Assembly: GCF_947172395.1 (NCBI RefSeq)
Contig: NC_069094.1
Span: 7,182,292 to 7,246,291 of the forward strand
DNA: 64,000 nucleotides
Reading direction: 5' to 3'
Source: Bicyclus anynana
Taxonomy: Eukaryota; Arthropoda; Insecta; Lepidoptera; Nymphalidae
Shown here: one piece after another, positions 10,089 to 21,677 of the stretch
How positions within the stretch are numbered: the first letter of the stretch is position 1
How the letters are laid out: each line of letters opens with the position of its first letter
The notes under the pieces: generated by a model
Database searches by the model: none
What the model saw: only the letters and a program-made list of their open reading frames with translations
What the model was told of the DNA's origin: nothing
Translations under genes and position numbers: made by a program

Positions 10089-11297
10089 TGTAGTACAATA
10101 TAAAAGATAGAGGTAGGAAGAAATTTGGACTACAGAAATACGATCTGATTAAAATTAGATATCATGATGATTATTAAAATTAAAACTTAAAATTCACTTA
10201 TGGAATTTTTGAACATAAGTCGTTAAGATATCAGTGAATTTCAGATTCAGATCATGAAAATCATGCCATATTCGGCCGGTGTGCAATAGCATCTGTATAT
10301 TAATCATACAAGGATATAAAATTAGGAAAACAAGTCGGAAGTGCTTTAAACATAAACAATACAGAGGTCAATACAATCAATTTGTATTCATATGGTGCCC
10401 GTAGGGTATAGGCCATGTCTCCAAATGGAGAAGACATCGGCAATAACAACGCTCTGTGAGGTCAGTCATCTATGATGTTACGTGTTCTTATATTGATCAG
10501 TCTGAAGAAACAAAAACTTCACGACACTCTTGTATACGCATAAAACTTTTTCGTATATTAAAAAGATTCGCGCTTGACCACGACTTGATGGTAAATGATG
10601 GTAAGTCCTGGAAGATATTTCGTCAGGAAACACAGACTTTTGAAAATAATTCTAGCTTATCAGAAGTTATGAACCAAAAATATGCATTGTACTAAGGAGT
10701 CTTAGGAACCAATCAATGATGTAGGGATAAACCCACCCGAAGTCTTGCAAAGCTATTGTAAAATATTGAAAAATTAAGAGATCGAATAATTTCTAAATGC
10801 AGAAATGTATTCTGTAAAACACCTCTAAACTTTAAAGTCTGTAAACTTTTAGAAATAAAAGAAGATATTAAGAACTCGTATTCTGATTCAAAACTTTTTG
10901 TAACTAACTTGAAACGGTAAATTTGCAAACTGAAAACTTCAAACCAGATCAAATGAGAGGAGAACAATGATTAATTATTATGTTAATGGATAGAGCTAGG
11001 AAACAGAGCTAGAATTCATAAGCAATCTCACGAATGTAAAAACGTTTACAAGTTACAGATAGATTCGTAGTTTACAGATAATTTGTTTAACTGCGGTGGG
11101 ATAATCCCCAGCCTGGCAGTCACAATATAATATATTCTGTACATTACCTTGGACGTTTGACAAATATAGAATAACAAAGAGTGTTTTATTAATTTAATTG
11201 AAGCATTCTACTATCAATGTTGGTTAGAGATTGATTAATGAGTAATTCGCGTTGCAAAATTTGAGGCATTATAGCACTTTACTCAAAATAATGCTGA
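10089..11297. other. Non-coding stretch with two short unassigned ORFs
   Basis: ORFs of 79 (10456-10695, plus) and 84 codons (10713-10967, minus) lack recognisable domains. CGCTTGACCACGACTTGATG near 10569 resembles a segment at 23791, suggesting a repeat relic. Confidence 0.3.
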
Positions 11298-11328
11298 AAT
11301 TATAATACCTTGAAGGTATTATAATTTA
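11298..11328. repeat. Perfect 15-bp-arm hairpin with 1-base loop
   Basis: AAATTATAATACCTT, G, AAGGTATTATAATTT. An almost loop-free palindrome. Confidence 0.85.
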
Positions 11329-11579
11329 AAGGTTTATAAAATACATTACCTTCGTAGTAATGTTGGTACACATGATTTTATGTCAGAATGTTTTTCTAAG
11401 AGTTAATGATACTGATATTAAGGCGAGGTATATATAAAATGTTAAAATTATAATATTCTTCATATTTTAAATATAAAACAGCCATGACAACTAATTGTAA
11501 TATTGTTTAGTGAATCAATTATTATATTATTGTAAATAATTGACAATTCTAATATTCGTAAATGAAAATTATTATAATG

Positions 11580-11695
11580 TACTCCGGCTTGCACGCCTAT
11601 GAGGCAGATTGTGTATGAACATTAAAATGTAATAATATATATCTGTATATGACCACATTCTGGCAATAAATGATTTATGATTTATGATTATTTCA
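11580..11695 (+). mobile_element. LINE 3' end with ATGATTT-type tail
   Basis: CCGGCTTGCACGCCTATGAG, GCAGATTGTGTATGAAC, TGACCACATTCTGGCAATAA, then repeats of ATGATTT/ATGATTA. This 3' untranslated end is common in lepidopteran genomes; the clade is not determined here. Confidence 0.5.
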
Positions 11696-12226
11696 GGTAT
11701 ATATAACAGAGATATGAGGGATTTTAAGTATTTTCAACGTTTTAATTTCAATAAGGTTAATAAAATCGTGGTCAGAAATACGTATATTATATATAGTATA
11801 CGTAATAAATATAAATAAATGTATCTATACAACCACAAATGAATTAAAAATGATATGAGTTATAGATTTTACAGACAGCAGCACTCATTCAGCTTAGTTA
11901 ACATAGCGCTTTAACAAAGAATTCTGTCATTCGCTTCATGGAAATAATATGTGGAACAGGAAAACTAAGGGACTCTCTCAACACTAGTACTTATGTTAAC
12001 TAAATCCTTGGAAAATGTAGGACAATATTGTTTTTATTGAAATTGTTGACGCAATAATCAGATGTTAAGTGGAAAACCAACACCTAATGACAGAGCAACA
12101 CCTTGGTAATGTACAGAGGAGACGCCCTTAGAAAGTTGTTTCTGCCATAATATATTCTGCTTCTGTCTTCGGGCCCCACCACGGACATCAAACAGATTTT
12201 AGTATTCTTTGTATAGAAAGTCATCT
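11696..12226. other. AT-rich non-coding stretch
   Basis: Nothing recognised. Confidence 0.3.
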
Positions 12227-12341
12227 GCGTCCACTGATTCGCATCGTACGGATCGCATCGAACGGATTTTATCTACTGTACAGTTAAAAATCCGTTTGAT
12301 GCGATGCGTCCGATATGTATGCGATGCGGATTAGTTGACGC
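12227..12341. mobile_element. Palindromic MITE
   Basis: GCGTCCACTGATTCGCATCG at the left is mirrored by the right end (reverse complement GCGTCAACTAATCCGCATCG). Both arms pass through GATGCGA and ATCCGTT towards a centre near GTACAGT. About 115 bp, no ORF. Confidence 0.6.
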
Positions 12342-13728
12342 CTATCATTATTGTAATCAATTCTGTGTGATAATGACATCGACAATGATCGCATAGTTAT
12401 TACAATTATTAAATAATTACATAATTAGGAGTATTATAGCAAATAGCAAGGCTTAGTTTCTCCTTACTTAATAATTCTATTAAAAGAAAGAAAATATGTG
12501 TAAGTTGTCCTTATTGCGTAAAAAAATAATAACCACTCAAGGAAAAATGGTATCAAGATTTTAGATAAAATGAGTATTTAATATTTTTTGCGTTCTGGCA
12601 GGTTTGTCGTGTTAGTACCTAGGTACTACCTACATTCCCTGCATAACTGTATAAGTCCTAAAGATTTAATATTAGCAGAAAAAGTTGTGTATTCATAAAT
12701 TAATACTCGTGAATTACTGTCATGAATAAATATCATAAAATTCTAATACAATCACTGTGTATAAAATCCGTTTGAGCTTACTACAATTACATACTTAGCT
12801 TACTACAATTTGAAGATTACTTAAGTAATAAAAAACATTTGACAAATGGACTTAATAACAGATTTACGTTATTCATTACTTATTTGATTAATATAAATAC
12901 ATATTAACATAAATTACGTACGTACGTAAATGTACTAATGGTTAAAAATGATAATATGTTAAGTGCGGTGATTTGGACACAAACTGATAATAACGATTTA
13001 AAAAAAAAATATTTATAATGGAATTATATTGTGATCTTGTTAAAACTTTAAAACAAGTCGCCTATAAAAGTTTAATATAATTAAAGGTGCTGATAGACTT
13101 GAGCATTCACTTGTAACAGAACATCAAGCATTCGCCGTTTTTATATTTGTCGAAATGAACAACGAGCCGAGCCAAGCATAGACCCAAATATTGCTACGAA
13201 CATCTTGGTAATTCTAGCAAACGCTCTATTCGATGTTTCTGTCACTGTAAAATACGTTAGTTTATAATCTCACTCGTGATATTATAATCTGCCGTCATAT
13301 TGTGAAAATATTGATTACAATTTAACGTGTTATTTTTCTAAAGTTTTGTGCAATAGTATTATGAGAGTGTTCTTAATCAGCATGAAATGGCAATTATACA
13401 AAATATAGAAAAATAAGGATAGTGAAAGAAATTATTTTTTTACTACCTATATAGCTTCAGTTTAGTCATAGTTATTATTATTTTTACCATGTCCTTGTTA
13501 AAAAGAACTCTGATTAACACGTAATTTCTTCGGTTTTCCTGAATGACGACTGTAGACAGGAGACACCTACCGTCGGGAAGGAAAATTCCTCTAACATGAG
13601 TTGCTTGAGATCTTCAAAGCAGTATTTGCTTTACTTCGTTACAAGAACAAGTTAATGATTAAGTCTTAATAGGTTTCAGATTACTTGCGTATACTCCAAT
13701 GAATTTGGTGAGCCATTTGATCTTTTTA
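12342..13728. other. AT-rich non-coding stretch
   Basis: No gene, RNA or mobile element that I can support over about 1.4 kb. A short CGTACGTACGTA palindrome lies near 12919. Confidence 0.35.
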
Positions 13729-14070
13729 ACCCCCGACGCAAAAAGAGGAGTGTTATAAGTTTGACGTGTCTGTCTGTCAATCTGTCTATGGCACTATAAC
13801 TCCCGAACAGATGAAGCGATTTCATTTTAGTTTTTTTTAATTAATGGGGACTTATGCGCGAGTCTTCTTAGACATGTTTGATGAAAATCGGTTAAGCCGT
13901 TTAAAAGTTGTGGCGGGTGAAAGTGGGGAAGAATAGCCGAATGTCTGCAAATATCGAGTGGGTTCTCAAATGAAAGCGCACTGCAAGAGACTTGATCGAG
14001 AGTGTAATTAATAATTTCATGACATTCGGAAGTTTTTAAAATTTTTCAATTTTATTTTATGTAAGAAAAA
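13729..14070 (+). repeat. Dispersed repeat starting CCCCCGACGCAAAAAGAGG
   Basis: CCCCCGACGCAAAAAGAGGA, then GTTATAAGTTTGACGTGTCT, GTCTGTCAATCTGTC, ACTCCCGAACAGATGAAGCG and ATGAAAATCGGTTAAGCCGT. I recognise this as a common lepidopteran interspersed repeat of uncertain class. No ORF survives. Confidence 0.5.
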
Positions 14071-14165
14071 AACCTGATCGCGCGTGGATTCCTACAGGCG
14101 TATGTTGAAGAACAAGTTTATCTGTTCCTAATAGGTTAAGTATGAGCTATTTGCATTTTTATAAA

Positions 14166-14430
14166 ATCAAATATCACGTGTCTCAAACGGTGAAGGAGAA
14201 ACATCGTGAGGAAACCTGCATACCTGATAATTTTCTTAATTCTCTACGTGTGTAAAGTCTGCCAATCCGCATTGAGCCACGACAATCCAAATCCGCATTG
14301 GCTGATAATTTCCTTAATTCTCTACGTGTGTAAAGTCTGCCAATCCGCATTGGGCCAGCGTGGTGGACTCTGAGAGGAGATTCGTGTTAAACAGTGAGCC
14401 GAATATGGGTTTTTAATGATGAATAGAAAC
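14166..14430 (+). mobile_element. Metulj-like SINE with an internal 78-bp tandem duplication
   Basis: AATATCACGTGTCTCAAACG, GGAAACCTGCATACC, then two tandem copies of a segment starting CTGATAATTT (14224 and 14302) that includes TCTCTACGTGTGTAAAGTCT and CCAATCCGCATTG. The end GGCCAGCGTGGTGGACTCTG ... GTGAGCCGAATATGGGTTTT follows. The tRNA-like head is missing. Confidence 0.75.
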
Positions 14431-15564
14431 TACTCCCGCATATTCCAATAAATTCGATGAACCGTTCGTTTGTTTCATTAATATTATCTTGTATTATCTA
14501 TTGTAAGAAAACATGATAATATGGTAAGTATTAACGTATTGTTTGCAAGTATTATGTTCTGGGAAATTTATCAACATAGTATCGAGGAAAAACAACTTAG
14601 TTGAAACTTAATGCACGTGCGTAGACTCCATTTTATACACAGTTAATTTAAGCATATTTATTGCTGCGAACAGCGATTTACGATAACTCTAAATAACGTA
14701 GACAATTGTGTATTGCTGAGAATAATGAAGATGTGAATAGATTAATGGCGTATAAGTATGAGGAAAACATAAATAAGACCAAAGCATTCACTCGAATATT
14801 ATAAAAGAGTTGTGCCTTTTTGTTTTAACCTGTATAACATGTTAAAGTTATAATGTATTTTTGGGTAGTATCTTTCAAAAAAAATATACCTCCTAGCAAC
14901 ATGAGTTTAACCGTAAACAGAATGCGGTCCTCGAATTATGTACACTCAATATCTCACAGCGCCTGGTCTAAAAGCAGTAAAACGTCCGACTAGACCATTT
15001 GCAGAGAGCTTAAAACATTAATTACTACCAATTACATATAAAACAACGACAACCATATTAGTATTTTAATTCTCTCTATTTCAATTGCGTTTTTTCTAGG
15101 GTTTATAAATACTTAGAGAACATAACTGTATTTCTCTAAATTAAAACTTTAAAGACGGAAAATTAAAAAGAAAACATTTAGTTCTCTGAAGTTCGTCAAA
15201 TCAGATACGTCCTCGCAAACGAAGTTGAGGGTTTTATGAAATAGGAAAGATACGGTCTCATAAGTGAACGAAGACGAGAATATTCAAAATATAAGAAGAA
15301 TTAAAAATTCATATAAAAACACTAGATACTATTGAGAAACCTTCGAGTACCCAAGGTTCCATTTATCAGATATTTCAATAGCAGAACGAGAAAGAAAAAC
15401 GGTACGTGGCAGCACTTTGCAAAATTCCATGACGTACTATAAACAAAAAACGTACTCTAGCATCAGCAAAGTTAATGAATAAATAAAAAAAAATGATATA
15501 CAATCTATGTATTAAATAAAGAACGAATTTCGAACACTTAGTTTTAATACTGGTATCTTTGAAT
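14431..15564. other. AT-rich non-coding stretch
   Basis: No supported feature. A 72-codon minus-strand ORF (15375-15593) runs into the hairpin cluster and looks fortuitous. Confidence 0.3.
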
Positions 15565-15686
15565 AGAGAAATAAAATATATAGCTAGGTACATTATGTTA
15601 ATTATAAGCTAACTGGCACAATGTACCTATATATTTTATTTCTTAAATTTATGTTCTATATTAGAACATAAATTTAAGAAATAAAA
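15565..15686. repeat. Nested snap-back repeats
   Basis: The 25-base arm at 15634-15658 is exactly reverse-complemented at 15662-15686 with only a 3-base loop (TAT). The left arm's beginning is also mirrored by an upstream segment at about 15568-15594, with a 4-base difference. GAAATAAAA or its complement thus appears three times. Confidence 0.8.
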
Positions 15687-15687
15687 A

Positions 15688-15860
15688 TTTACTACCTATT
15701 AAAATAAACATCAAATCAGCAGTCAAGAGTTGTCAGAAAGCGTTAGCTTTTAGCGTTGCCTGTTCTATGGTCAGTGTGGGCACCAAATGACATTTGTTAT
15801 ATAGAATCTCAATATCGTATATGTCAACCAATTTGAGTCAAAGTGAATTTGCTTGCTGCA
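15688..15860 (-). repeat. Low-copy repeat family Y, copy 1
   Basis: Read on the minus strand: AAATTCACTTTGAC, TTGACATATACGATATTGAG, ATTCTATATAACAAATGTCA, then TTTGATGTTTATTTTAATAG. The same order occurs at 59926-60089 and 30450-30610; the middle of this copy differs. No ORF. Confidence 0.6.
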
Positions 15861-16207
15861 TTCGATCTTTGCATGCTACTGTACTTATTAGAACTTAAGT
15901 GAAAAGCTTTGTAATTGATGGTGTAAGGGGAATATTATAGTCAGGTAAGAGTTGAGGCTATAATTACGAGTATAATATAGTTTATATTTTATAATGATCA
16001 CCACCAATCACAACAACAACCTTATTATTTTTTAATTTCTCGATATTGTTCAATCAGGTTTTTCCAGATTATTTTTATTTATCATCAATTACATTGTCTA
16101 GTTATATAAAAGTTTAAGAATAGATTGAGTTACTTCAAACTACCTATCATAAGTAATCTAAAGAATACTGATTGATTTGTGGGCTTTGACCAGCCGCCAT
16201 CTTGAAT

Positions 16208-16446
16208 TTTTTTTTATTCTTTACAAATTAGCCCTTGTGATGATGCAGTCCAAGATGGAAGCGGGCTAACTTGTTAGGAGGAGGATGAAAATCCACACTC
16301 CTTTCGGTTTCTACACGGCATAGTACCGGAACGCTAAATCGCTTGGCGGTACGTCTTTGTCGGTAGGGTGGTAACTAGCCACGGCCGAAGCCTCCCACCA
16401 GCCAGACCTGACTTAAGAAAACCTCAATCGGCCTAGCCGGGGATCT
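16208..16446 (-). mobile_element. tRNA-derived SINE (CTCCGTGGCGCAGTGG family), body
   Basis: Minus strand: CTGGCTGGTGGGAGGCTTCG, GGCTAGTTACCACCCTACCG, GTACCGCCAAGCGATTTAGC, TCCTCCTCCTAACAAGTTAG and an A-rich tail (poly-T at 16208 on). The tRNA-like head is truncated after GATCCCCGGC. Confidence 0.8.
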
Positions 16447-16533
16447 AGGGTTTCTTTAGGGATAATTAATTAAAAATGTCTGAAGAACATGTGTTCTAAA
16501 ATGATTATTTTCGGAGCAAACATATATTATTTA

Positions 16534-16828
16534 TTTTGTAAATAGATCTTAAATTGCATCCCTCATATCGCATCCTTATAATATGACCTAGCCAAACTTA
16601 TTCATTGATAAATATTATGAAGTAGCTTACTAGTGAAGTGCGGAGTGTCAGTTGCAATATCTCATCGATATCGACACTCTTACCACTACGATTACGTATT
16701 TTAAAATGCACGTCGAAATTATTTGAATTACTTTATATGAAAAGCTTTTTTTGGTTGAAAAAAAAAATAGTTATGCATTTCAGCTCCTATACGTGGAATT
16801 TGTCAACACCTTGAAGTTATGGGAAATA
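16534..16828 (+). repeat. Low-copy repeat family X, copy 1
   Basis: TTTTGTAAATAGATCTTAAA, TATGACCTAGCCAAACTT, AGTAGCTTACTAGTGAAGTG, CTTACCACTACGATTACGTA and CTTGAAGTTATGGGAAATA recur in the same order at 47931-48280. No ORF, no terminal repeats, no poly-A. I do not recognise the family. Confidence 0.65.
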
Positions 16829-16885
16829 TTGCAACACCCTGTATATTACAAGAAATATACATACAAGATATCTGTACAATACTAA

Positions 16886-17081
16886 TCTATACTAATATTA
16901 TAAAGCTGAAGAGTTTGTTTGTTTGGTTGAACGCGCTAATCTCAGGAACTACTGTTCCGATTTGAAAAATTCTTTCAGTGTTAGATAGCCCATTAATCGC
17001 GAAAGGCTATAGGCTATATTTTATCCCCGCATTCTTAAGGGAACGGGAACCACGCGGGTGAGACTGCGCGCGGTCAGCTAG
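16886..17081 (+). mobile_element. Helitron-like element (Lep1 type), complete
   Basis: 5' TCTATACTAATATTATAAAG, GGAACTACTGTTCCGATTTG, AAGGCTATAGGCTATATTTT and GGGAACGGGAACCACGCGGG. It ends GCGCGCGGTCAGCTAG next to T, consistent with a Helitron CTAG|T end. About 196 bp and non-coding. Confidence 0.7.
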
Positions 17082-17292
17082 TCACAAATAAAATATTATG
17101 TAACTTATTAACTTCTACAGTTAGTTTTCCGATGTGGAGTGTACAACATTATCAGTTAAATGCAAATCATTCCTAGATGATCAGTATCTGATTGATTACG
17201 TAGGTATTATGTATTATATCACGACTACTTGTAAATTATACACGTTCTGCGAATCATGACTGGCCATTGTTACAATTCAGTATTCTAATAAA

Positions 17293-17426
17293 CTAGCAGA
17301 CGCCTGCGACATCGTCCGCCCTTAGATCTCCTCCGGTCTTGTTACTTAACCCGTTCTTAGCGGTCGTCTATTCGTCGGTTTTCGATATTTCGTAATGCGT
17401 GACCTTTCGCTTTTATAATATAAGCT
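17293..17426 (-). mobile_element. Helitron-like 3' fragment
   Basis: CTAGCAGACGCCTGCGACAT and CGTCCGCC at the left, then TTCGATATTTCGTAATGCGT and GACCTTTCGC. Same arrangement as 5117-5455 without the MITE. Confidence 0.5.
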
Positions 17427-18935
17427 ACTTGTATAGATTCCCATTATTTGATTACTAATATTATCAAATACGAGCCGGCATACATAACGAGAAGTCCACG
17501 ATGTATAAAAGAAATCCGATTTTGCTGTTTTCCGCGAAATCCTGACAAACCTATGTGTGCGGGCTTGTCCATCAGGCAGGGGCGTCGCTACCGCTATATC
17601 AGCCGTACCGTACGGACGACAGGGGCCCCTTACGTGTGAAGGCAAAATATAAGTAATCCAAAATCTCTTTATTTCCCTGATTAAGCGTGTGCTCAAAAGT
17701 TAGAAACATTCTACATAGGTTAAGTCACTAACATATTGATTTTAAGCGAGTATTTTTTTATCTTTTGTGAGAAATCTTTATCCTTCATTTGGGCCTCAAC
17801 TAAGGAGCCCCTCCAAGGTACACTACGCCACTGCCATCAGTTTTTATATTCGACTACGAAGAAGGACAGCAAAAAGACAAAGTATTCTTTGGTGGGATTT
17901 AGAATAAAGCTTTATAAACTTTTTTATTTAGGCACGGAGGTATTAGCTGGGGTTATTTTTACCCGGCTGGAACAAGGGTTATTTGTTTACCTCGCTTATA
18001 TTTTCAGGATATTACATTCAGTACTATGAGTGCTCCTAAGTACAATTATTTCTGCATTTTGCTACGTGCTCAATAATTTAAGTCACCTGTCACTCTCGAT
18101 AGTGTATTAATAATGTAGGTAATTATATTTATGAAAACAGTATATGCATTGCAGCTGCTGCTGGATTTGATAGAGTAAGAAACACAGTTTTTTAAAGAAA
18201 ATATAAATAGTTTTGTTATTACCATCTCCACAACAGTAGAAAGTACAGTGACAGATCTGATTGAAATCTAAAATAATATTATAAAGAGGTAATGAATGAG
18301 AGGCGATTATAAAAATTCATTTACCAATAGAAAGCTACTTTATCAGCGAGTAAATTAAGGAGAGAGAAAGAATGAGAGGGGGGCTACTAGAATGCGGTAA
18401 CCTGCGAGGGGCCCTGCTCCTTTTGTTTTAGGTAAGTATATTTTTCACAACACAAAATAAAACATTAGATGCCAAGATCTGCTCACTGTCGTGTTTCTTA
18501 TCTGTTTTAACTTCTACAGTAAAACCGCGATCTGATATTCATAACAATCATATCCAAGTAATTAAATAACCGCGGCCTTGTAAAAGAGGCTCGGATAATG
18601 TGTTTGTTGATAAAAGATACAGTGGATTGATAAGAACACAATAGCTGGATACTTGTCGGTTTGGTTCCGTCATATAAACTAGGGCTCAAGTAGATGTGGA
18701 CGTAAGGGTGCCTGCACAGTCTATAATATTGTCTATATTATAGCCAATAGCAATAGACAAAAGATAAAACCCTAGCTAGCTAGCTTTATCTATGTTCTGT
18801 GCTTGACTTAAACGTACCAGCAATAAGACAGTGGAGGGAGTAATTAATAATCCCTGACGTTCATCTGTAGCGCTCGAGCTGGCTCGAGTAAATACAAAAA
18901 TCCTCTTTTCGACTCCTCCATATATGCCAAACTGA
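17427..18935. other. Non-coding stretch with fortuitous ORFs
   Basis: ORFs at 17346-17696 (minus, 116 codons), 17448-17639 and 17736-18029 have no recognisable domain and overlap on opposite strands. GTTTTAG|GTAAGTATA near 18429 is donor-like but follows no open exon. CTAGCTAGCTAGCT lies near 18772. Confidence 0.3.
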
Positions 18936-19131
18936 CCTAGGCCATGTAGCCATGTGGCACATTTCTCTTTCTACAGACGCTAACGTTTCGAAATTTAAGA
19001 AATGTATGACACTTACTATCACGTCACGTGATCAAGTTGTCGATCGAATCTGTTATTCCCATACATTTTGTTAGTTTTGAAGCGTTAGCGTTTGTAGAAA
19101 GAGAATCGACGTGCCACATGGCCAAGGCCCC
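18936..19131. mobile_element. Intact MITE related to the one at 2346
   Basis: Left arm GGCCATGTAGCCATGTGGCA, TCTCTTTCTACAGACGCTAA. Right arm reads in reverse complement GGCCTTGGCCATGTGGCACG, ATTCTCTTTCTACAAACGCT. Arms of about 65 bp, about 190 bp in all, no ORF. It gives the unbroken form of the element split by a SINE at 2346-2862. Confidence 0.75.
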
Positions 19132-19620
19132 TATTAATAGATCTCAAATTGCGATAATATAATTTTCATAAATTTGAAAATGGAAGCCGGACGTAGGCAA
19201 TTAAGTCTTTGAAGCCGTCTAAAACAATATAAATATAAATTATATTGTAATAATTTAAAATGTACCATTTGTTAAGTTTATAGTCGCTATAAACATATAC
19301 ATAAGTCATATGTATACCGAGATATTAAGACACTAAGATTAATTATAGTCTATTTATTCTAGTCTTGAATTTGGCTTGATGTTTGCATGTGTTAATTGCT
19401 TAACATTAGTCACTACCTGGTTGGAAATTTGAAGTCATTCATCACATGCAAAACATGAAATATGACTAACCTTTGCCTTATGAACGCATCAAAATATCCA
19501 TTCAGTTGTAACCGTAGGTATGGGGAAAATGCATTAGCTCGACATCGAAAGCTTTCATTTCTGCTAGTCATCGTTTTCATACATAATTTTATCCATCGTT
19601 ATCGTAATAATACTTTTATT
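19132..19620. other. AT-rich non-coding stretch
   Basis: Nothing supported apart from the start of a fortuitous ORF. Confidence 0.3.
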
Positions 19621-20345
19621 AACCGACTTCAAAAAGGAGGAGGTTCTCAATTCGGTCGGTATTTTTTTTTTTTTTTTTATGTATGTACATCGATTACTCA
19701 AAGACGCCTGGACCGATTTCAAAAATTCTTTTTTTGTTTGAAACGGTATAGTCCCCATTTGGTCCCATTGCCATCATGTCAAGATCTGATGATGGAATCC
19801 TGGAGAAATTGAGAGGAACTTTCGAAAATTATATGGGTGTCTAGTGTGTTTGTAAACTTTTCCATTTAGTACCTTTAAGAAATACAAAATTATGAAGGTT
19901 TAAAATCGATCTGATGATGGAGTCATAAAACAGACGAGGGCACTCCTTGGCGATTTACAGCAGTTACCTTGTGTTTGGGCTTGATTAATTTGTATTAATG
20001 AGAACTTTCCACATAGATAGGTTATGACTGTCATTTAGGGGTTTGGTGATGAAGACCAAGGACAATTAAGGGAACTCCTTAACAGTTTACAGTAACTACC
20101 TTGTGTTTGGCCTTGATTAATTCGTATTGCTGAGAACTTTCTACCTAGATGAGTTGTGTCTGTTATTAGGGGTCTGATGATGGAGACCAAGGTCAATGAA
20201 GGGAACCCCTTGACGGATTACGGTAGCTACCTTGTGCTTGGGCTTGATTAATTTGTATTGCTGAGAATTTTGTACCAAGATGGGTTGTGACTGTCATTAG
20301 GGGTCTGATGTATTCGTTTGAGATGAAATTTTACACTCAAAATTG
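19621..20345 (+). mobile_element. ACCGACTTCAA repeat with a 131-bp tandem array
   Basis: Begins AACCGACTTCAAAAAGGAGG, AATTCGGTCGGTATTTTTTT. A tandem array follows from 19910: units start TCTGATGATGG at 19910, the equivalent at about 20042, 20173, and a partial fourth at 20304, a period of 131-132 bp. Each unit contains CTACCTTGTG(T/C)TTGG(G/C)CTTG or close variants, then GATTAATT. ORFs over it are repeat-derived. Family termini ACCGACTTCAA/TTGAAGTCGGT also occur at 35352-35570 and near 60391. Confidence 0.6.
19910..20303 (+). repeat. Three tandem 131-bp units
   Basis: Three full units with strong but imperfect identity. Spacing between TCTGATG starts is 132, 131 and 131 bases. Confidence 0.75.
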
Positions 20346-20355
20346 AAAAATAATA

Positions 20356-20710
20356 AAAATTTTAATAAAAAAAATACAACCGACTTCAAACCTAAAAACG
20401 TACCCACTAAACTAAAAAGCGAAAAATAACATCATAATATGTTCTACCTGCTGATCAGTATGAAGGCGGTGCTTAGCCGGTGTTGTCTTAATTTAAGCCA
20501 TTTCTGACAGGACGACATGAAACAACACTGTCTGCAAAATCTAAATCTATAAGATATGCTCACATGGCTTGAATTAATACATCACCGGCTTAGCACCGCC
20601 TTCATACTGATCAGCAGGTAGAACATATTATGATGTTATTTTTCGCTTTTTAGTTTAGTGGGTACGTTTTTAGGTTTTGAAGTCGGTTGTATTTTTTTTA
20701 TTAAAATTTT
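20356..20710. repeat. Fold-back with 128-bp near-perfect arms
   Basis: 20356-20482 is reverse-complemented at 20583-20710 with one single-A indel and one substitution. Arms include ACAACCGACTTCAAA and TGCTGATCAGTATGAAGGCG. The 100-base loop has a weaker dyad (TAATTTAAGCCAT against ATGGCTTGAATTA), so it was probably once part of a longer arm. Confidence 0.9.
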
Positions 20711-21655
20711 CTATCTCATTTTCAGTTGTCTAAGAAATATCCATTCCCTCATTAATCCTTAAACTTAAAGTTTTATTTTATATCTGATTTTATATGGAAT
20801 TAGATTTTCCCTTCGCTTGTATACAGTTGATTTAGGCCATCAGTTTTATGCCTATCATTCTACGAGAATAGGTATTTTACACTAATAACCTTCGGAGGTA
20901 CGAGTATGTATGCGTTGACACCACGGACTTTTCAACTCTAAACTGCTAACTCAGACCAATAATAATCAATTACCTTAGGACCTCCCTAGCTAGACGTTAG
21001 CCCTCCGTCAAAAGTCATATGGTGTAGACAGGGCGCCAATGACTTGGATTTGGAACGGAATTGATTGGAATTGGAACGTGTTCCTTACCGTTCCTGCGAA
21101 ACGTTCTGTTTATGGGCAACCTGCATGGAACAGATCATAAAAAGAAACCTCAGAATATACAAAAATTAAATTTTCTTAGCCCCATCTCGAACCCTCATTA
21201 TTCTTACTATTATAGGCTAAATCTTAGTCAGCATTTATTAGTTAAAAACAACAGTTTCTCAAGAAAGTCTGAAATAGATTTATACCGCATTCGTAGCGCG
21301 CGGGGCTTAAATAATTGAAGGGTTGCTCCCTCCAGACAGAGGGGAGTTGTCAATGGCGAGTGGTGTTATGTCTACGTTTATAAATTTTCTTTAACAAGCA
21401 AAAGCTTTTGGTTAACTCTACCACAACAATAAATTTAGCTTAACCCGCTTTAAAATAACACGCTATGCTCTTATGGAATTCTTTAATAGCATTTTCCTAA
21501 GTTTGTATAAATGTTTGGAATTCTATGTGAATTTAGTATTAATAAGCCAGCGGTTGGTTTCACACACTATTAACGGTAATTCGATGGTCATACATAGGCA
21601 TAGGTAGACAGGTATAAGTATATTGGTAGATAATGAATTTTAGGAATGGGGATTA
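20711..21655. other. Non-coding stretch
   Basis: No supported feature. An 85-codon ORF at 21061-21318 has no recognisable domain. Confidence 0.3.
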
Positions 21656-21656
21656 A

Positions 21657-21677
21657 ACACACACACACACACACACA
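21657..21677. repeat. (AC)n microsatellite
   Basis: About ten uninterrupted AC units. Confidence 0.9.

Noticed and set aside
17346..17696. 116-aa minus ORF
   Set aside because: Overlaps an opposite-strand ORF and starts near a Helitron-like fragment; no domain.
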